A stretch of 64,000 nt of DNA from Synchiropus splendidus. Lineage: Eukaryota; Chordata; Actinopteri; Syngnathiformes; Callionymidae. The first letter of the stretch is position 1. Every line of letters begins with the position of its first letter. The stretch spans positions 67,057,437 to 67,121,436 of the forward strand of contig NC_071334.1 of assembly GCF_027744825.2 (NCBI RefSeq), read 5' to 3'. The translations under genes and the position numbers were made by a program. Below the pieces are notes generated by a model. That model was not told the DNA's origin and searched no databases. It saw only the letters and a program-made list of their open reading frames with translations. Positions 49,740 to 64,000 of this stretch are shown here, piece after piece.

Positions 49740-52630
49740 ATCCATCAACGCCACATTGCATAGCAATATGTCCTGGTGCTCTGATCCAGGTCTGGGATGA
49801 AATCCCACTGGAGGCCATTCATAGTCTTATCATGGTTGTGGGGCTTGTATAAGAAAGCTGACACGCTATTTTAGTACAGTCCATCTGGATATACAGTGCA
49901 ATGAGTTGTGTAAGGGTTTTGTCCCCCAGCCACCATTAACCTCTCAATATTATATATACCGCACCGGAGTCCGCTGAAGATTGGCTGTACTTAACAGAAG
50001 GATATGGTATGAGCAGTTGGTCCCTCAGACACTGTCCTGGACTCTGCGTCCTGTCAAGGACACCTCCACAAGTCCATTCACATACCCCAGTCAGTCAAGT
50101 GTATTTGAAATCCTTAAGTCCTCAGAGCTGGGACAGAAAGTCTCATTTTGCCCCTCATCTATAGGAGGATGAGGGCTACAGGAGGGGGGTCCAGACCAGT
50201 GCCCAGCAGGGGTGCTGGCTCACCCTAAGGCAAGTGGTTGATCTGGCTACTGACAATTTGTGCTCGAGACAAGAGTGTGGCCTTGCTGGCTAGACATAAC
50301 CCTGTCTGGGGCGACAGGGATCAGGACCATACATGACACGTTCAAAGGTTAAGCACACCATTATGGGTGTTGGCTCGCGAGCCAAGACGACGCCTTTCAA
50401 TGCTTTCGTTCGTGATTGAGGCTGCGCGTATGAACGTTTGTCAGCTGAATGACAACTGAGGCTGTTGGTGAATCGGCTAACTAGCTGAAGTCCTTGTGTT
50501 AAGACGAGTGTTGGTAACACAACATAAACTCTTACATTTTTGTAAGAGAAAGTGGGGAGGTGTAATGTGTTTTGTTGGCTACAAATAGAAAACAAATCCA
50601 TTATGAGACTGTTGACTGTTCCAAGAAAGTTTTTGCCGTCATCAATTATTGTATTTTCTCATTTGTTGGATTTTGTGTTTGACTGAAATAACAAATAGGC
50701 TCCGTCTGATTTACATATCCCACTTCGCCAAATGTAAACAGCATTTACATTTTTATCTAAACACATCACCACATCCAGTTTTTTTTCCTGCTTAAATTCA
50801 GCTCAAACATAAAAAGAATATATGGCATCCATGATATTAGGTTAATGATCAAATAAGAGTTGCCTTTATTTCAACCTTGTCTGATATGCATAATGCACAG
50901 TTCAGAAGTTGAGAATGTATCTTTGTTGTGCTGAATTACAATGTAGAAATTCTTTTTCTTCTTATTTAAATTTTTTTTTTTTGAGTCACACCTCATCGTC
51001 CCAGTACCGTTGCCGTGCCACACACTAAATAAACCCAATTTATTCAACAAATTGACTCAAATTATTCCGTGTTTTATGATTGTTTATCGCCTGTTTTCCG
51101 CAGCCCCGGGCCAGCACTGTGATTGTCTCCAAAACACACATCGTCCCGCTTGCGTAAGCCTCACCGTTACTATTTCATAAATGGGTACTCATTCTCCACA
51201 AGACCCTCATTTCTTGCTTTTTAAATAGAATTCCCATATTGAGGTTATTGGTTCTGGCGATGAAGTGCCCGCCTTAAGCGAGTACGACCGTAATTCTAAA
51301 GGAATTCAGAACAAGTGGCTCCAGTTGTGATACGCTTGTTAGTTAAGCAGCCTTTTCTTCCACCGGACCTGATGAAAGTGTAGCGCTCCTTCACCCTGAA
51401 TTTGTGACAGGACCCTTGAAAGCACGAGCTGTTGTTTATCTATTTGATCCTAACATACAAAGATTACAGAACATGCGTTTGCGGAGGAGCCGTTTGTTTT
51501 ATCTTTCTTCAAAGCGCGACCCATCACAGCCCACTTTTTGTTGCTCTCTTCAATTTCAGTGTGAAGTAAAGGTTTGCATATGCAGAGCATCGCCCCCTTG
51601 CAGACGAACAAGTCATGTCTTGATTCTTTATCCTGTCTCGCCTTTCTTTCCCTCTCTTTTGAACTCAACATCCCTCAAGGCTTGTGTACACACAGAATAA
51701 GCCTGTTTTGACAAAGCAAGGTGGAAAGCAATGTATGTAACAAGCTCTTCTCTTGTTCTCGCCGTCAATGCTTTTTCTCTCTTGCCAGCTCTGTACTTTT
51801 GGAGAGGCCTTTCTTTCTCTGTCTTGACAGGGACAGCTCCCTGCACATTTGATGTCGGCTTGACGGTCAAGGATAATGGTGCGTCGTGGGACCGTTGTCA
51901 TCCCTGTCAATAGGATGGCCGAGGGGGATGGGTGTGTGCGTCCAAATCTACCTTGTTTTTTTGCTGAACGGGAAGTGCTACGTGGTCGTCTTGCAGGCTT
52001 GTTTGCCACTCAGGTCACTTTATTTCAACTTCATGTCCTTGCGCAAACCTGACTTTCTGACATGCCATCCTCGAATGGCTTTCCTTTTGATAGTCCTGGC
52101 AGTTTTTGCTCTCCTTCAAGCCTCCCTGCACGACAAACGTCCCCTCAGCATTTCTATCCCGTTTGTGCGGACACGCGCGCACAGACTTGTATTTTCATAT
52201 TCACGTCGTCTCAGTGTCAAACAAAGCCTTGAAAACTACTGATCAGTTTTTTTTTCTTTTTGTTTGGATTGAATCTAACAAGGATCCTTTTCTCTTTGAT
52301 GTAATTAAGCTCCTGAGGCTTGATCTGGGTGTCAGAGTTAATTTTTTCTCAGCATCACGGGGAGCTATCAGAAGACTTCAGATGTCAGGCATTCTTTCAA
52401 GCTTCACAGCACCTCGTTTTTCCTCTACCTCAGACTAAGGATGGGGGAAGTAAAGGAAAAGAGAACATGAAAAAACAAACTGACTTGCCTGATGTGCTGA
52501 AACCCCTTGCTGCCCAAAGTCTCTACCGCTTGCCCTCTTTATTGGTTTAATGGTGCTCCTATGTTGGCACCCGGATCCCTAAGGCCCTTTTACTGCTGCC
52601 GCCAAAATTGCCCACCTGTAGCTACCGTAC
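49740..52630. other. Single-copy spacer; candidate regulatory island 51,000-52,340
   Basis: No gene recognised. From about 51,000 to 52,340 the sequence is balanced and repeat-poor, with overlapping open frames on both strands (60-118 codons), which is what noncoding island DNA gives. T runs lie near 50,968-50,982. Confidence 0.35.
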
Positions 52631-52637
52631 CCACAAT

Positions 52638-52677
52638 GAGGAGGAGGAGGAGGAGGAGGAGGAGGAGGAGGAGGAGG
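52638..52677. repeat. (GAG)n microsatellite
   Basis: About thirteen uninterrupted GAG triplets, preceded by ACAAT. In one frame they translate as an Arg run after ATG (GAG read as AGG), but there is no other support for a coding exon. Confidence 0.95.
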
Positions 52678-52679
52678 GA

Positions 52680-53165
52680 CTCAAAGATGAATATTTTCTT
52701 GGCAGCCATCCTCAGCTGCTCTCCCCTGCCAGGTCACCAATACCCACCAGGTTTACCTTTTAATAAGACAAGGTTTGGTTTGTTCTGAACATCAAACACA
52801 AATTACTGTTGCAAAGGAAAATGTCCTGCATGAAACAATCAGATCATGTCGGGGATTGGTATTTAAGTGTCAGTACCATGAGCAGGCTTGAAGATTGGTC
52901 GACGTTTTGAAGACAAAGAGACAAACACAAAAATAGATTTTGCTTTTAAAAATTGTTACCACTTTTTTTTCTAATAAAGCCAAAATAAAGGGTTGATGTG
53001 TGTGGTGCTCCAAAGAAACAACTAAAAATCAACCTTTTATTGTCATTTATTTTCAGGAGTTACAGTGGTTGTGTTAGTGAAACTCAGCTATCTGACCTGT
53101 CATTGCTCACTCTTCACTCTTGTTCTCACACTACACGATCCGATGCTCGGATGCCATCTGACTGC
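52680..53165. other. Spacer, nothing recognised
   Basis: Single-copy DNA leading into the (TA)n/hairpin mosaic; no open frame or repeat end recognised. Confidence 0.4.
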
Positions 53166-53172
53166 TCACACT

Positions 53173-54326
<1,154 letters not shown>

Positions 54327-54329
54327 GAG

Positions 54330-57300
54330 ACTGTCTCTTCTCATGTCGAGGCAAGATTTGCAACTTTAGTGTTCCTGTCATTCTTTGGGGAAACACACAG
54401 AAAACCACCAGGGTCCTGTCCACCCTGATGATGGGTGTTGTGTTCTCCGCTTGTTTCGACGCTTCCACTTTGTTTTATTACGTGTGATCACATGAATTTT
54501 CACCTTCTATAAGGAGATCATAATTTTGAAGGCTCATGGCGGCTCTCATTGGTGCCCATGGTCATTTACATGTAGCGGAATCCCTGGACTATTGTCTGTC
54601 AATTCTCCAACGAGAGATGGAGGTAAGCTGCAACGGCTAAATCCCACATTACTTCCATATCTACGTATGTTTGCACATATGTAGTGAGGCAGGTTAGAGT
54701 ACATCGCCCTGCAACACTGCTTCAACAGTGCAAAAGCTTCACGAGGGCCGCGAGAATTTCAAACAGGTTTGATTTTCATCCAACCGATCGGGAGGTTTTC
54801 GTTACACCATGTATATGACACGATGTGAGATGCACGATTGAGCGGCCCGATTTTCCAAAATTGTCGCACAAGTGAAAAACGGTGTCAAAATGGACCAAAA
54901 ATCACCCATCTAAAGTTTGAGCGTTTTACCAATGATATTGATGGAAACTGAAATTGAAATAATTTGCAATGGAATGGTTATGTCTTAGTTTCAAGTTTTT
55001 TTTTTTTTTTTTTCAAACATATGTTCATCGACATTCATAAGTACAGAAAAAAGTAAGTAAAAAAACATTCAGGTAGAAAACATCATCTGAAAACAGCTGA
55101 ACTTACAGGACATATAACACACACTTTTACATTTTCACAGCAGACATGGAGTCATTTGATGCCTCACTGTCCTTGTTCAGGTTCCTCCAGCAGAGGCGAA
55201 AAAACAGTAATCTCTTTTAAGGGTCCCGTATCAAAATGGACACAAGTGCACTGAGTCATGATGCTTGATGTGGTGTGTGTGGATAGCGAGTGCTAATGTT
55301 TCACAGTACTTGCTGACGTTACTGAAAATGCAGGTCATGATATCAACAGTATGGTACTAAACTACTACCGGTATTCTAAAAATGAAAACAAATAATCTGA
55401 AAAAGCACATAGCATATTGTTGACGGGAAGGATCTGCATTTGATCTTCTCAAAAAGAAATTGCTGAGACAATCCTTGTATCCAGGCGACAAACCTCTTCC
55501 ACATCAATGCAACACATTTTGCTTGTAAAAGAGCCATTTTCAATGTCAGGGTAAAGGATCCCATTGGATTCTGTTATGTAGCATTCTTTTTTTTTTCTGA
55601 AATCATATCACCCCAAACTCCCAGGATACTTTTCAATTTGTTGATTTAGTTTTTCCATGGTTACACACAGCACACTCTCATTCACCACATGTATGGAACA
55701 AAGGACATGAGCTGAGATTTTTATTCATTCATTTTTTTTTAGCATTTTCAGATGAACTGCTTCAAGGTTATGAGGCAGCAATACTTACACTAGATTGAGC
55801 CTATAAGAACTGTAAGATATAGGACAATCAGCCTCATATTTCCTAACAAATCAGAACCAGTTCCTGTTAAAGTTAAAAGTCTTGTGAGTGTAAGATTTTG
55901 GCTCCTTGAGCGAGTTCCGCACCTCTGACCTCTAGGTAGGATGGAAGCACAATCTCCATTTACAAGAGCAGAGGTGGAGGAGTTTTTTTTTTTTTTTCCA
56001 CAAATCCTTCGAAAGAGAAAAAAACCCACATTAGACAGGCAGCTCTTCTTGATAGCTGAAACAAAAAGCCCTATTTATCGCCCTGTTTGAAAAAAGGTTT
56101 GATATGTTTCAGAAACGGAGCAGGCTTTCATCTCATTGGCATATTAAACTGTCACAGTACTTAACTTTGAATTAAGGTGACACGCCACTGACTTGGGGAT
56201 GTCACTAATAGTGCAATGGCGACCTGCTAATAGAAGTACAATATGACACGTTTGCTTTAACTAAAACCTCCGCTGTCAGATTATGCCAGCCGCATCTTAA
56301 ACTTTTCATACATTAACTTGACACTTGGAACAAATGCAATTTGGCATTGAGAGCAGGACAAAGGCAGGCGTGACGTTTCATCCATCTTGAATGGAATTTC
56401 CATGATGTGCTGTGGTACAATTGGATGACACTTTCTTGTACTTAATGTCCTGAATCATGCAAAGCCAAGAGCAGCTTGAGCAACACATGCCCTTGTTTGC
56501 ACAAAGAGGTTTTAAAAAATGCTATGTTAGATTACCGCTGTTCCTTTGATGGACCCCTAACCTTTTTCCAGCGTTTGTGAGGGGAGTTCTGTGATGTATA
56601 ATCACATCTCAAGAGATGTTAGGATTTCTCTATTTGCTGTGCATCTAATAGAGAGTGAAGGCCCATTTGAAGACCCAGAACTTCACTAAATTTATTGGTG
56701 TTGACATTTATGGCGGATTCTCTGTTTTACAAAATTGTATAAAATGAGTCATTAGAACTGTTTTGCTCCAAAAGGCCATAACAATATCAACATTCTTTGT
56801 CTTCCTCGGATTCATGTTGAAGGTGGGAGAAGAAAAATATGAGTCCTGTCTTGATCACATTTAAACATTTAAAGCATTTTCATATTTCATGCATTATAAC
56901 AGTTATACAGGTGTATATCATTACATTTCGGGTATATTCAGAAACTGCATGACCTGCCCCCCAAAGGTGCTGTATATAGTAATAGGATTTCCCTTTTGTC
57001 CTTCGGTGTAGACCCTTTCAGTCTTCACAGGCTCTGAACACTTTCCCAGTGATTTAATTTACCTCAATAAAGTCTCTTTAGTTTTAGATACAAGATTCAA
57101 ATTAGAGTACCCACGCTGACTCAGCAATTTACGTTTCCAATTAACTTTAGGCGGCATGGACCGACATGGACTGCTGCCCCGTCCGCCACAAACACACATC
57201 CATCTACTTTAACAGGCGCACACACTGCACAGCATTTCACAGTTTTTCACTCACATTCATGGCTGCTGTCTACGTGTGCTTTTGACAGGCCTTCGGATGC

Positions 57301-57925
57301 TACACTTGGAATCAGAATCCAAGCCGAAGATTGCAGTCGATCAAGAACAGACTGAGTTAAAGGAGCACTATGAAGAATTTATGAGGTTTATTTTTCTGCA
57401 TTATATTTTCTGTGATCATTGATTTCATATTACAGCACAATAAAAAGCCATGTCACTTTTCCCTGTGTGACCCGCCTGGGCCTGAGAGTAACCTCACTCA
57501 GGCTGATAAAAGTTTGTTTATAAAAGTATAAAGTAAATATGGCCAAAGAAACACACTAATTCCCCAACTTTACTGCAAATGAGCACTAGCATTGAGCATT
57601 AAGTGTTTCTGACATTTAAGAATCTTGTTTTCTCTTTGATGCAACAAAAGTTGTGACTGTGACTTAGATGGCACAAATCGAACTTTTTGGATCGCAAGAA
57701 AAACAGCGTCTTTATCTTGGCATGTTCTTGTTCTGCCTGTAAAGCATGTTGTGAGCAGTGTTCTGAAACATCCAATGTGAACATAGCTCTATTCTTCTTC
57801 CTCCAACTTCATCAGCTTCTCACTTGGATCATCACCTGGGATGAAGATGACTCTTCCTCGTGAACAAATGGACTGCGGAGGGCGGGACTGGAGACCCAGA
57901 TTTTACAACAGTGTTCAATTACACT
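54330..57925. other. Spacer, no gene recognised
   Basis: About 3.6 kb of A+T-leaning single-copy DNA with T runs near 54,997-55,014, 55,587-55,596 and 55,983-55,997. Open frames are short (up to 79 codons) and unrecognised. The 57,100-57,300 stretch contains CCAATTAACTTTAGGCGG and could be a small conserved element. Confidence 0.35.
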
Positions 57926-57930
57926 CTTTT

Positions 57931-58781
57931 GTACGAGGATTAGGGCCAGTAAGAAAATAGAAGAATTGGCAGAATTCAAGTGAGAATTCTGACTTTAAAG
58001 TGAGAATTATGACTTTAATCTCAGAAGTCAGGAGAGTTTAAAGTGAGTACTTTAATCACAAAATCCTGACTAATCTCAGAATTCTGACTTTAAAGTGAGA
58101 ACCACTTTATAGTCAGAATTCTGACTTCTGAGATTAAAGTCAGAATTTTTGGTGATTAAAGTACTCACTTTAAACTCTTCTTGCTTCTGAGATTAAAGGC
58201 GGGATTCTGAGATTAAAGTCAATATTCTGTGATTAAAGTCTCACTTTAAAGTCAGACTTCTGAGATTAAAGTCAGGAATTGGTGATTAAAGTACTCACTT
58301 TAAACTCTTCTGACTTCTGAGATTAAAGTCAGGATTCTGAGATTAAAGTCAAGATTCTGTGATTAAAGTCTCACTTTAAAGTCAGACTTCTGAGATTAAA
58401 GTCAGGAATTGGTGATTAAAGTACTCACTTTAAACTCTTCTGACTTCTGAGATTAAAGTCAGGATTCTGAGATTAAAGTCAAGATTCTGTGATTAAAGTC
58501 TCACTTTATAGTCAGAATTCTGAGATTAAAGTCAGAATTCTGACTTTAATCTCAGAATTCTGACTTTAATCTCAGAAGTCAGAATTCTGACTTTAAAGTG
58601 GTTCTCACTTTAAAGTCAGAATTCTGAGATTAAAGTCAGAATTCTGACTTTAATCTCAGAATTCTGACTTTAATCTCAGAAGTCAGAATTCTGACTTCAA
58701 AGTGGTTCTCACTTTAAAGTCAGAATTCTGCCAATTATTTTTTTTTCTTTTTTCTTCACTGGCCCTAATCCTCTTCCGTAC
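57931..58781. mobile_element. Terminal-inverted-repeat element with interior expanded into a palindromic satellite
   Basis: The left end GTACGAGGATTAGGGCCAGT and right end ACTGGCCCTAATCCTCTTCC + GTAC are inverted repeats, each continuing through an A/T-rich spacer to AATTGGCAGAATTC. TTTT flanks each end, a possible 4-bp target duplication. The interior is built from GATTAAAGTCAGAATTCTGA and its reverse complement. From about 58,152 a higher-order unit of about 130 bp (starting GTGATTAAAGTACTCAC) repeats directly at 58,281 and 58,412, and an inverted copy of the same start lies at 58,043-58,059. It is noncoding and resembles a known class of fish nonautonomous DNA transposon. Confidence 0.85.
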
Positions 58782-58860
58782 TTTTGTCAGTGGCGGTGCC
58801 TGTGCTGCTTTAATACATGAAAAGTGAATTGGCAATAGGAACTTACAAATAGATGAACCA

Positions 58861-58955
58861 GTGACTCTAAATTGTCCATATGTGCACTGTGATAGGCTGG
58901 TGCCATGTTCAGGTTTGTCCCTCGCCCCAGTAGCGTGGACTGGCTCCTGGCCTGT
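58861..58955 (+). mobile_element. Fish LINE/SINE 3'-region fragment
   Basis: GTGACTCTAAATTGTCCATA, then GTGATAGGCTGGTGCCATGT, TCAGGTTTGTCCCTCGCCCC and AGTAGCGTGGACTGGCTCC follow the order of a very common teleost retroposon segment (GACTCTAAATTGCCCATAG... GATGGACTGGCGACCTGTCC... CGCCTCTCGCCCAGTGAC...). The GGATGGATG-type tail is missing, so the copy is truncated at its 3' end. Confidence 0.7.
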
Positions 58956-59250
58956 TAAAATAATCTGCCTCGGAGGAGTCACAGTGTTGTATAAGAGGGG
59001 TAAAGGTTCGTAAGTGATCTCTCCTTGCAAGCGCTGATCTAAAAATGTGTGTGACAAACACTGAAACAATGATTTTTGCCACCAGAAAAGTGCATCATCA
59101 CGACAGTTTATTTTTGCTGACTGTGTTTATCTTGGAGTCCTCCACGCACACCACCATCGTCATGATCCCACCCAGCGAGACACAGCCCAGTGAAGTGTTT
59201 TGACATCTATAACAGGAATAATATGAACTCCTACCTGCCTGAACACATGG
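58956..59250. other. Spacer, nothing recognised
   Basis: Single-copy DNA between the retroposon fragment and the TAATTA-rich block. Confidence 0.4.
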
Positions 59251-60300
59251 AAGCCTCAGCGGGCTCATCCTTATGTTTTGGGTTAATTAGAAAAAGGGGG
59301 AGGATCGGAAAAAAAAATCCCCTAATTTCTGGATTATAATTTAAAATATTCCAAAATGCTAATCAGGGAATTGCAACCAACAAAGGGATAATAAGCCGGT
59401 CATCCAATTACTGGCATTTTCTCCCCCTGTTCAGCGGGGCCTGGGCAGACCTGGAGCCTGAACGCCGCTCGCTTTCCTTTTCAACTGAACGCTGTTCAAG
59501 CTGTGAGCAAACACGGCCGCTCCGGCAAAGTCCCTCCCTGTGTCTGTCTGTCTCACAAATATGTTAATTAGGGTCCAGATATTCACACACTTAATTAGCC
59601 GGGGCCTTCGTTTGGACTGAGGGAAGACAGACAGGGTTAAAAAAAGGAGAGGAGAGAGCGGCTCTACTTTTCAATGGCACATTTAAATATGGCCCGGAGG
59701 TGATGAGGAGGTATTGTTAACCGCTGTACTCAAATGAACTTTTTTTTTTACCCCTCTTTCTGAGGCGGAGGGGAAAATCCAGGGTGGCTGAGATTAGTCT
59801 ATCATTTAGCAGCCACCGTTTCCATATTGAACATGAAGTGATTGCACTAATTGAAGTGGCATTCATTACATTAACATACTATGTGGGGGGAAATGAGACG
59901 AGGCCCAGGCCCTGGATGCATAAGCCCTAAAAAAAAAAAAAAGGGTCGGACGGTGAGCTGTGTTCAGTTGCGAGCCGACAACCACAATGGACATCCTTCG
60001 ACAGTTCTTGAACTGCTCATATAAAGAGGTACACGGAAGCGACGGAAGCCTTGTGCGATGCTCTGATTTATCCTTTTAGCACGAGGAGCACAAGGCGGGC
60101 TCAGTGGCTGGGGTGGCACGGCGTCTTCGCTTGTTGCTAAACAGCGTTGTTTATTCCAAAACGTTCCAGAGTTAGTGAGGCAAATCACTTTAAAACTCAT
60201 ACTTGGAGGTTGAGGAATGTTTTTTGAAAATGTGTGTTTGACCTGGATGGACCACTTAAACCACCTGCAGTCAAGAGTATTTCCATTTCTCGGGGTATCC
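59251..60300. other. Strong candidate developmental enhancer block
   Basis: Repeat-free DNA with many homeodomain-type sites: GGGTTAATTAGAA near 59,280, GGATTATAATTTAAAAT near 59,331, GCTAATCAGGG near 59,359, TCCAATTACTGG near 59,404, GTTAATTAGGG near 59,564 and CTTAATTAGCCGG near 59,590. GC-rich spacers separate them. This is the richest such cluster in the window. No open frame has recognisable homology. Enhancer function is inferred. Confidence 0.45.
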
Positions 60301-60551
60301 GAGGTATAAAATTAGCACTTTTCTCTGACTTGCAGTGCAGATATTGCTCTGGCCTGTTTAATGTGAAAGCAAACCGCTGCTGCTCTGCACTCCGAGCTGT
60401 ATCTGACCTCGTGGCAGGCAGCCACTGCTATCCCAGTTGCAAGAAGCGCACAGATTCCCTGAATTTTCAAATAAATTTGACTTCCATCCAAAAGCAATCC
60501 CCTGGTTTTAAGAGTATGTAAAACATTCTCTTTTTTCTTCTTTACCTACAG

Positions 60552-60690
60552 CTGACTGGAGCACCAGCTGGTGGCGAGCCGCCAAGACTGCAAGGCATTT
60601 GCTTTTACTGGTCGGCTAACTGCACTGCTGAACTGGTCTGGGAATTATTCTGCACTATAGAAATGGACCACAGTATGGATTGTTAACAGG
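60552..60690 (+). other. Candidate exon bounded by strong splice-site motifs
   Basis: A pyrimidine-rich acceptor (TTTTTTCTTCTTTACCTACAG, ending at 60,551) precedes a 139-base segment that ends AACAGG before GTGAGTGTG at 60,691, a near-consensus donor. One frame is open for about 47 codons and then stops before the donor, so if real it would suit a noncoding-RNA exon, a 5' untranslated exon or a poison exon. The translation is not recognised. Random splice-like pairs occur in 64 kb of DNA, so this remains a hypothesis. Confidence 0.25.
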
Positions 60691-60699
60691 GTGAGTGTG

Positions 60700-61140
60700 T
60701 GGGCACAGCTAGGGTCCCGTTTCTTCAGGTTGTTCCGCTTTGTATCTTATTTTTCCATCATTTTTGTCCTCATTTGCGTCTTGTCGTTTCCTTTGTTGGG
60801 TTTAAGGAAACTCCTGGATGATACACGCGCTGATAAAATGGGCTTCTGCTTGACAATAATCTTTGAAACACTGAACCCGTAGTCATATTCAAACTATGTT
60901 TATTGTCCTTCAGTACTACATGGCGTCTCCATTTGCACTGTGTGCAATTTATTTCATTAAAATAACAAAGGTAAGGTATCATGGTTAAAACAATAGACGA
61001 TGTGTGATGATACATTGTTACATATTTATCAGATTCTGAAACTGAAATTAAATACATGATCCATTGCATCCTGGATTAAATAGTAAATAATCTACGAATG
61101 ATCCAGAGGTTTTTGGGTGAATTGGAAAGGGCCAGGAAGA
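60700..61140. other. Spacer, nothing recognised
   Basis: Single-copy DNA with short unrecognised frames (63 and 99 codons). Confidence 0.4.
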
Positions 61141-63895
<2,755 letters not shown>

Positions 63896-64000
63896 GGTCT
63901 TCTCTACATCCCTCGTTCCCCCTCCTCGCGTTTTCCTCTACACACACATACATGCTCTCCAGAGGAGGCTTTCTTAATGGATGATGAGGGAAACCATTTA
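63896..64000 (+). other. Possible exon start at window edge
   Basis: A strong acceptor-like tract (CTGTC, twelve T, GCAG, ending about 63,896) is followed by a frame open to the end of the window (about 34 codons from GGTCTTCTC). The translation is not recognised, and no donor is visible because the window ends. It is kept only as a hint. Confidence 0.15.

Noticed and set aside
52507..52788. Arg-rich frame after an ATG
   Set aside because: It is the (GAG)n microsatellite read in frame; flanks are unrecognised.

Overview
The window looks like nuclear DNA from a teleost fish. It carries relics of fish-type transposable elements (L2 and RTE LINEs, a Tc1-like transposon, many short hAT-type elements), long (TA)n and (CA)n microsatellites, and A+T-leaning single-copy DNA with no bacterial operon structure. 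No complete or partial host protein gene could be recognised on either strand. The longest open frames are either translations of (TA)n arrays (53.4-54.2 kb) or chance frames with no recognisable domain, so the region is best read as a gene desert or the inside of a very large intron. No rRNA, intact tRNA, known microRNA or CRISPR array was seen.

Layout. 0-1 kb: a complete hAT MITE with a perfect 8-bp target duplication, next to a minus-strand L2 LINE fragment that keeps its YADD box. 1-8 kb: single-copy DNA with homeodomain-site-rich patches and two low-complexity blocks. 8-15 kb: two AT-rich hAT-like MITEs, a strong CTCF-like site at 13.07 kb, and a CA-flanked 'TTGTGGGGACC' element. 15-26 kb: mostly single-copy, with one MITE copy carrying CTCF-like sites at 18.6 kb and a (TA)n block at 23.1 kb. 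26-41 kb: a dense scatter of hAT ends, two copies of an inverted-repeat family, further copies of the CTCF-motif MITE (34.2, 36.8, 40.6 kb), and single-copy islands. 42-50 kb: a Tc1 fossil and two oppositely oriented RTE tails. 51-54.3 kb: single-copy DNA, then a remarkable 1.1-kb mosaic of nested hairpins and (TA)n. 57.9-58.8 kb: a terminal-inverted-repeat element whose interior has become a palindromic satellite. 59-64 kb: long single-copy, TAATTA-rich blocks that resemble developmental enhancers, plus splice-site-bounded candidate exons at 60.55-60.69 kb and at the right edge.

Nothing here forms a pathway. The most plausible biology is regulatory: possible long-range enhancers in single-copy blocks, and a transposon family that has scattered CTCF-consensus 15-mers, in some copies as a convergent pair. 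The most unusual structure is the nested hairpin mosaic at 53.2-54.3 kb. Conservation and CTCF occupancy are inferred from sequence alone; nothing was aligned to a database.
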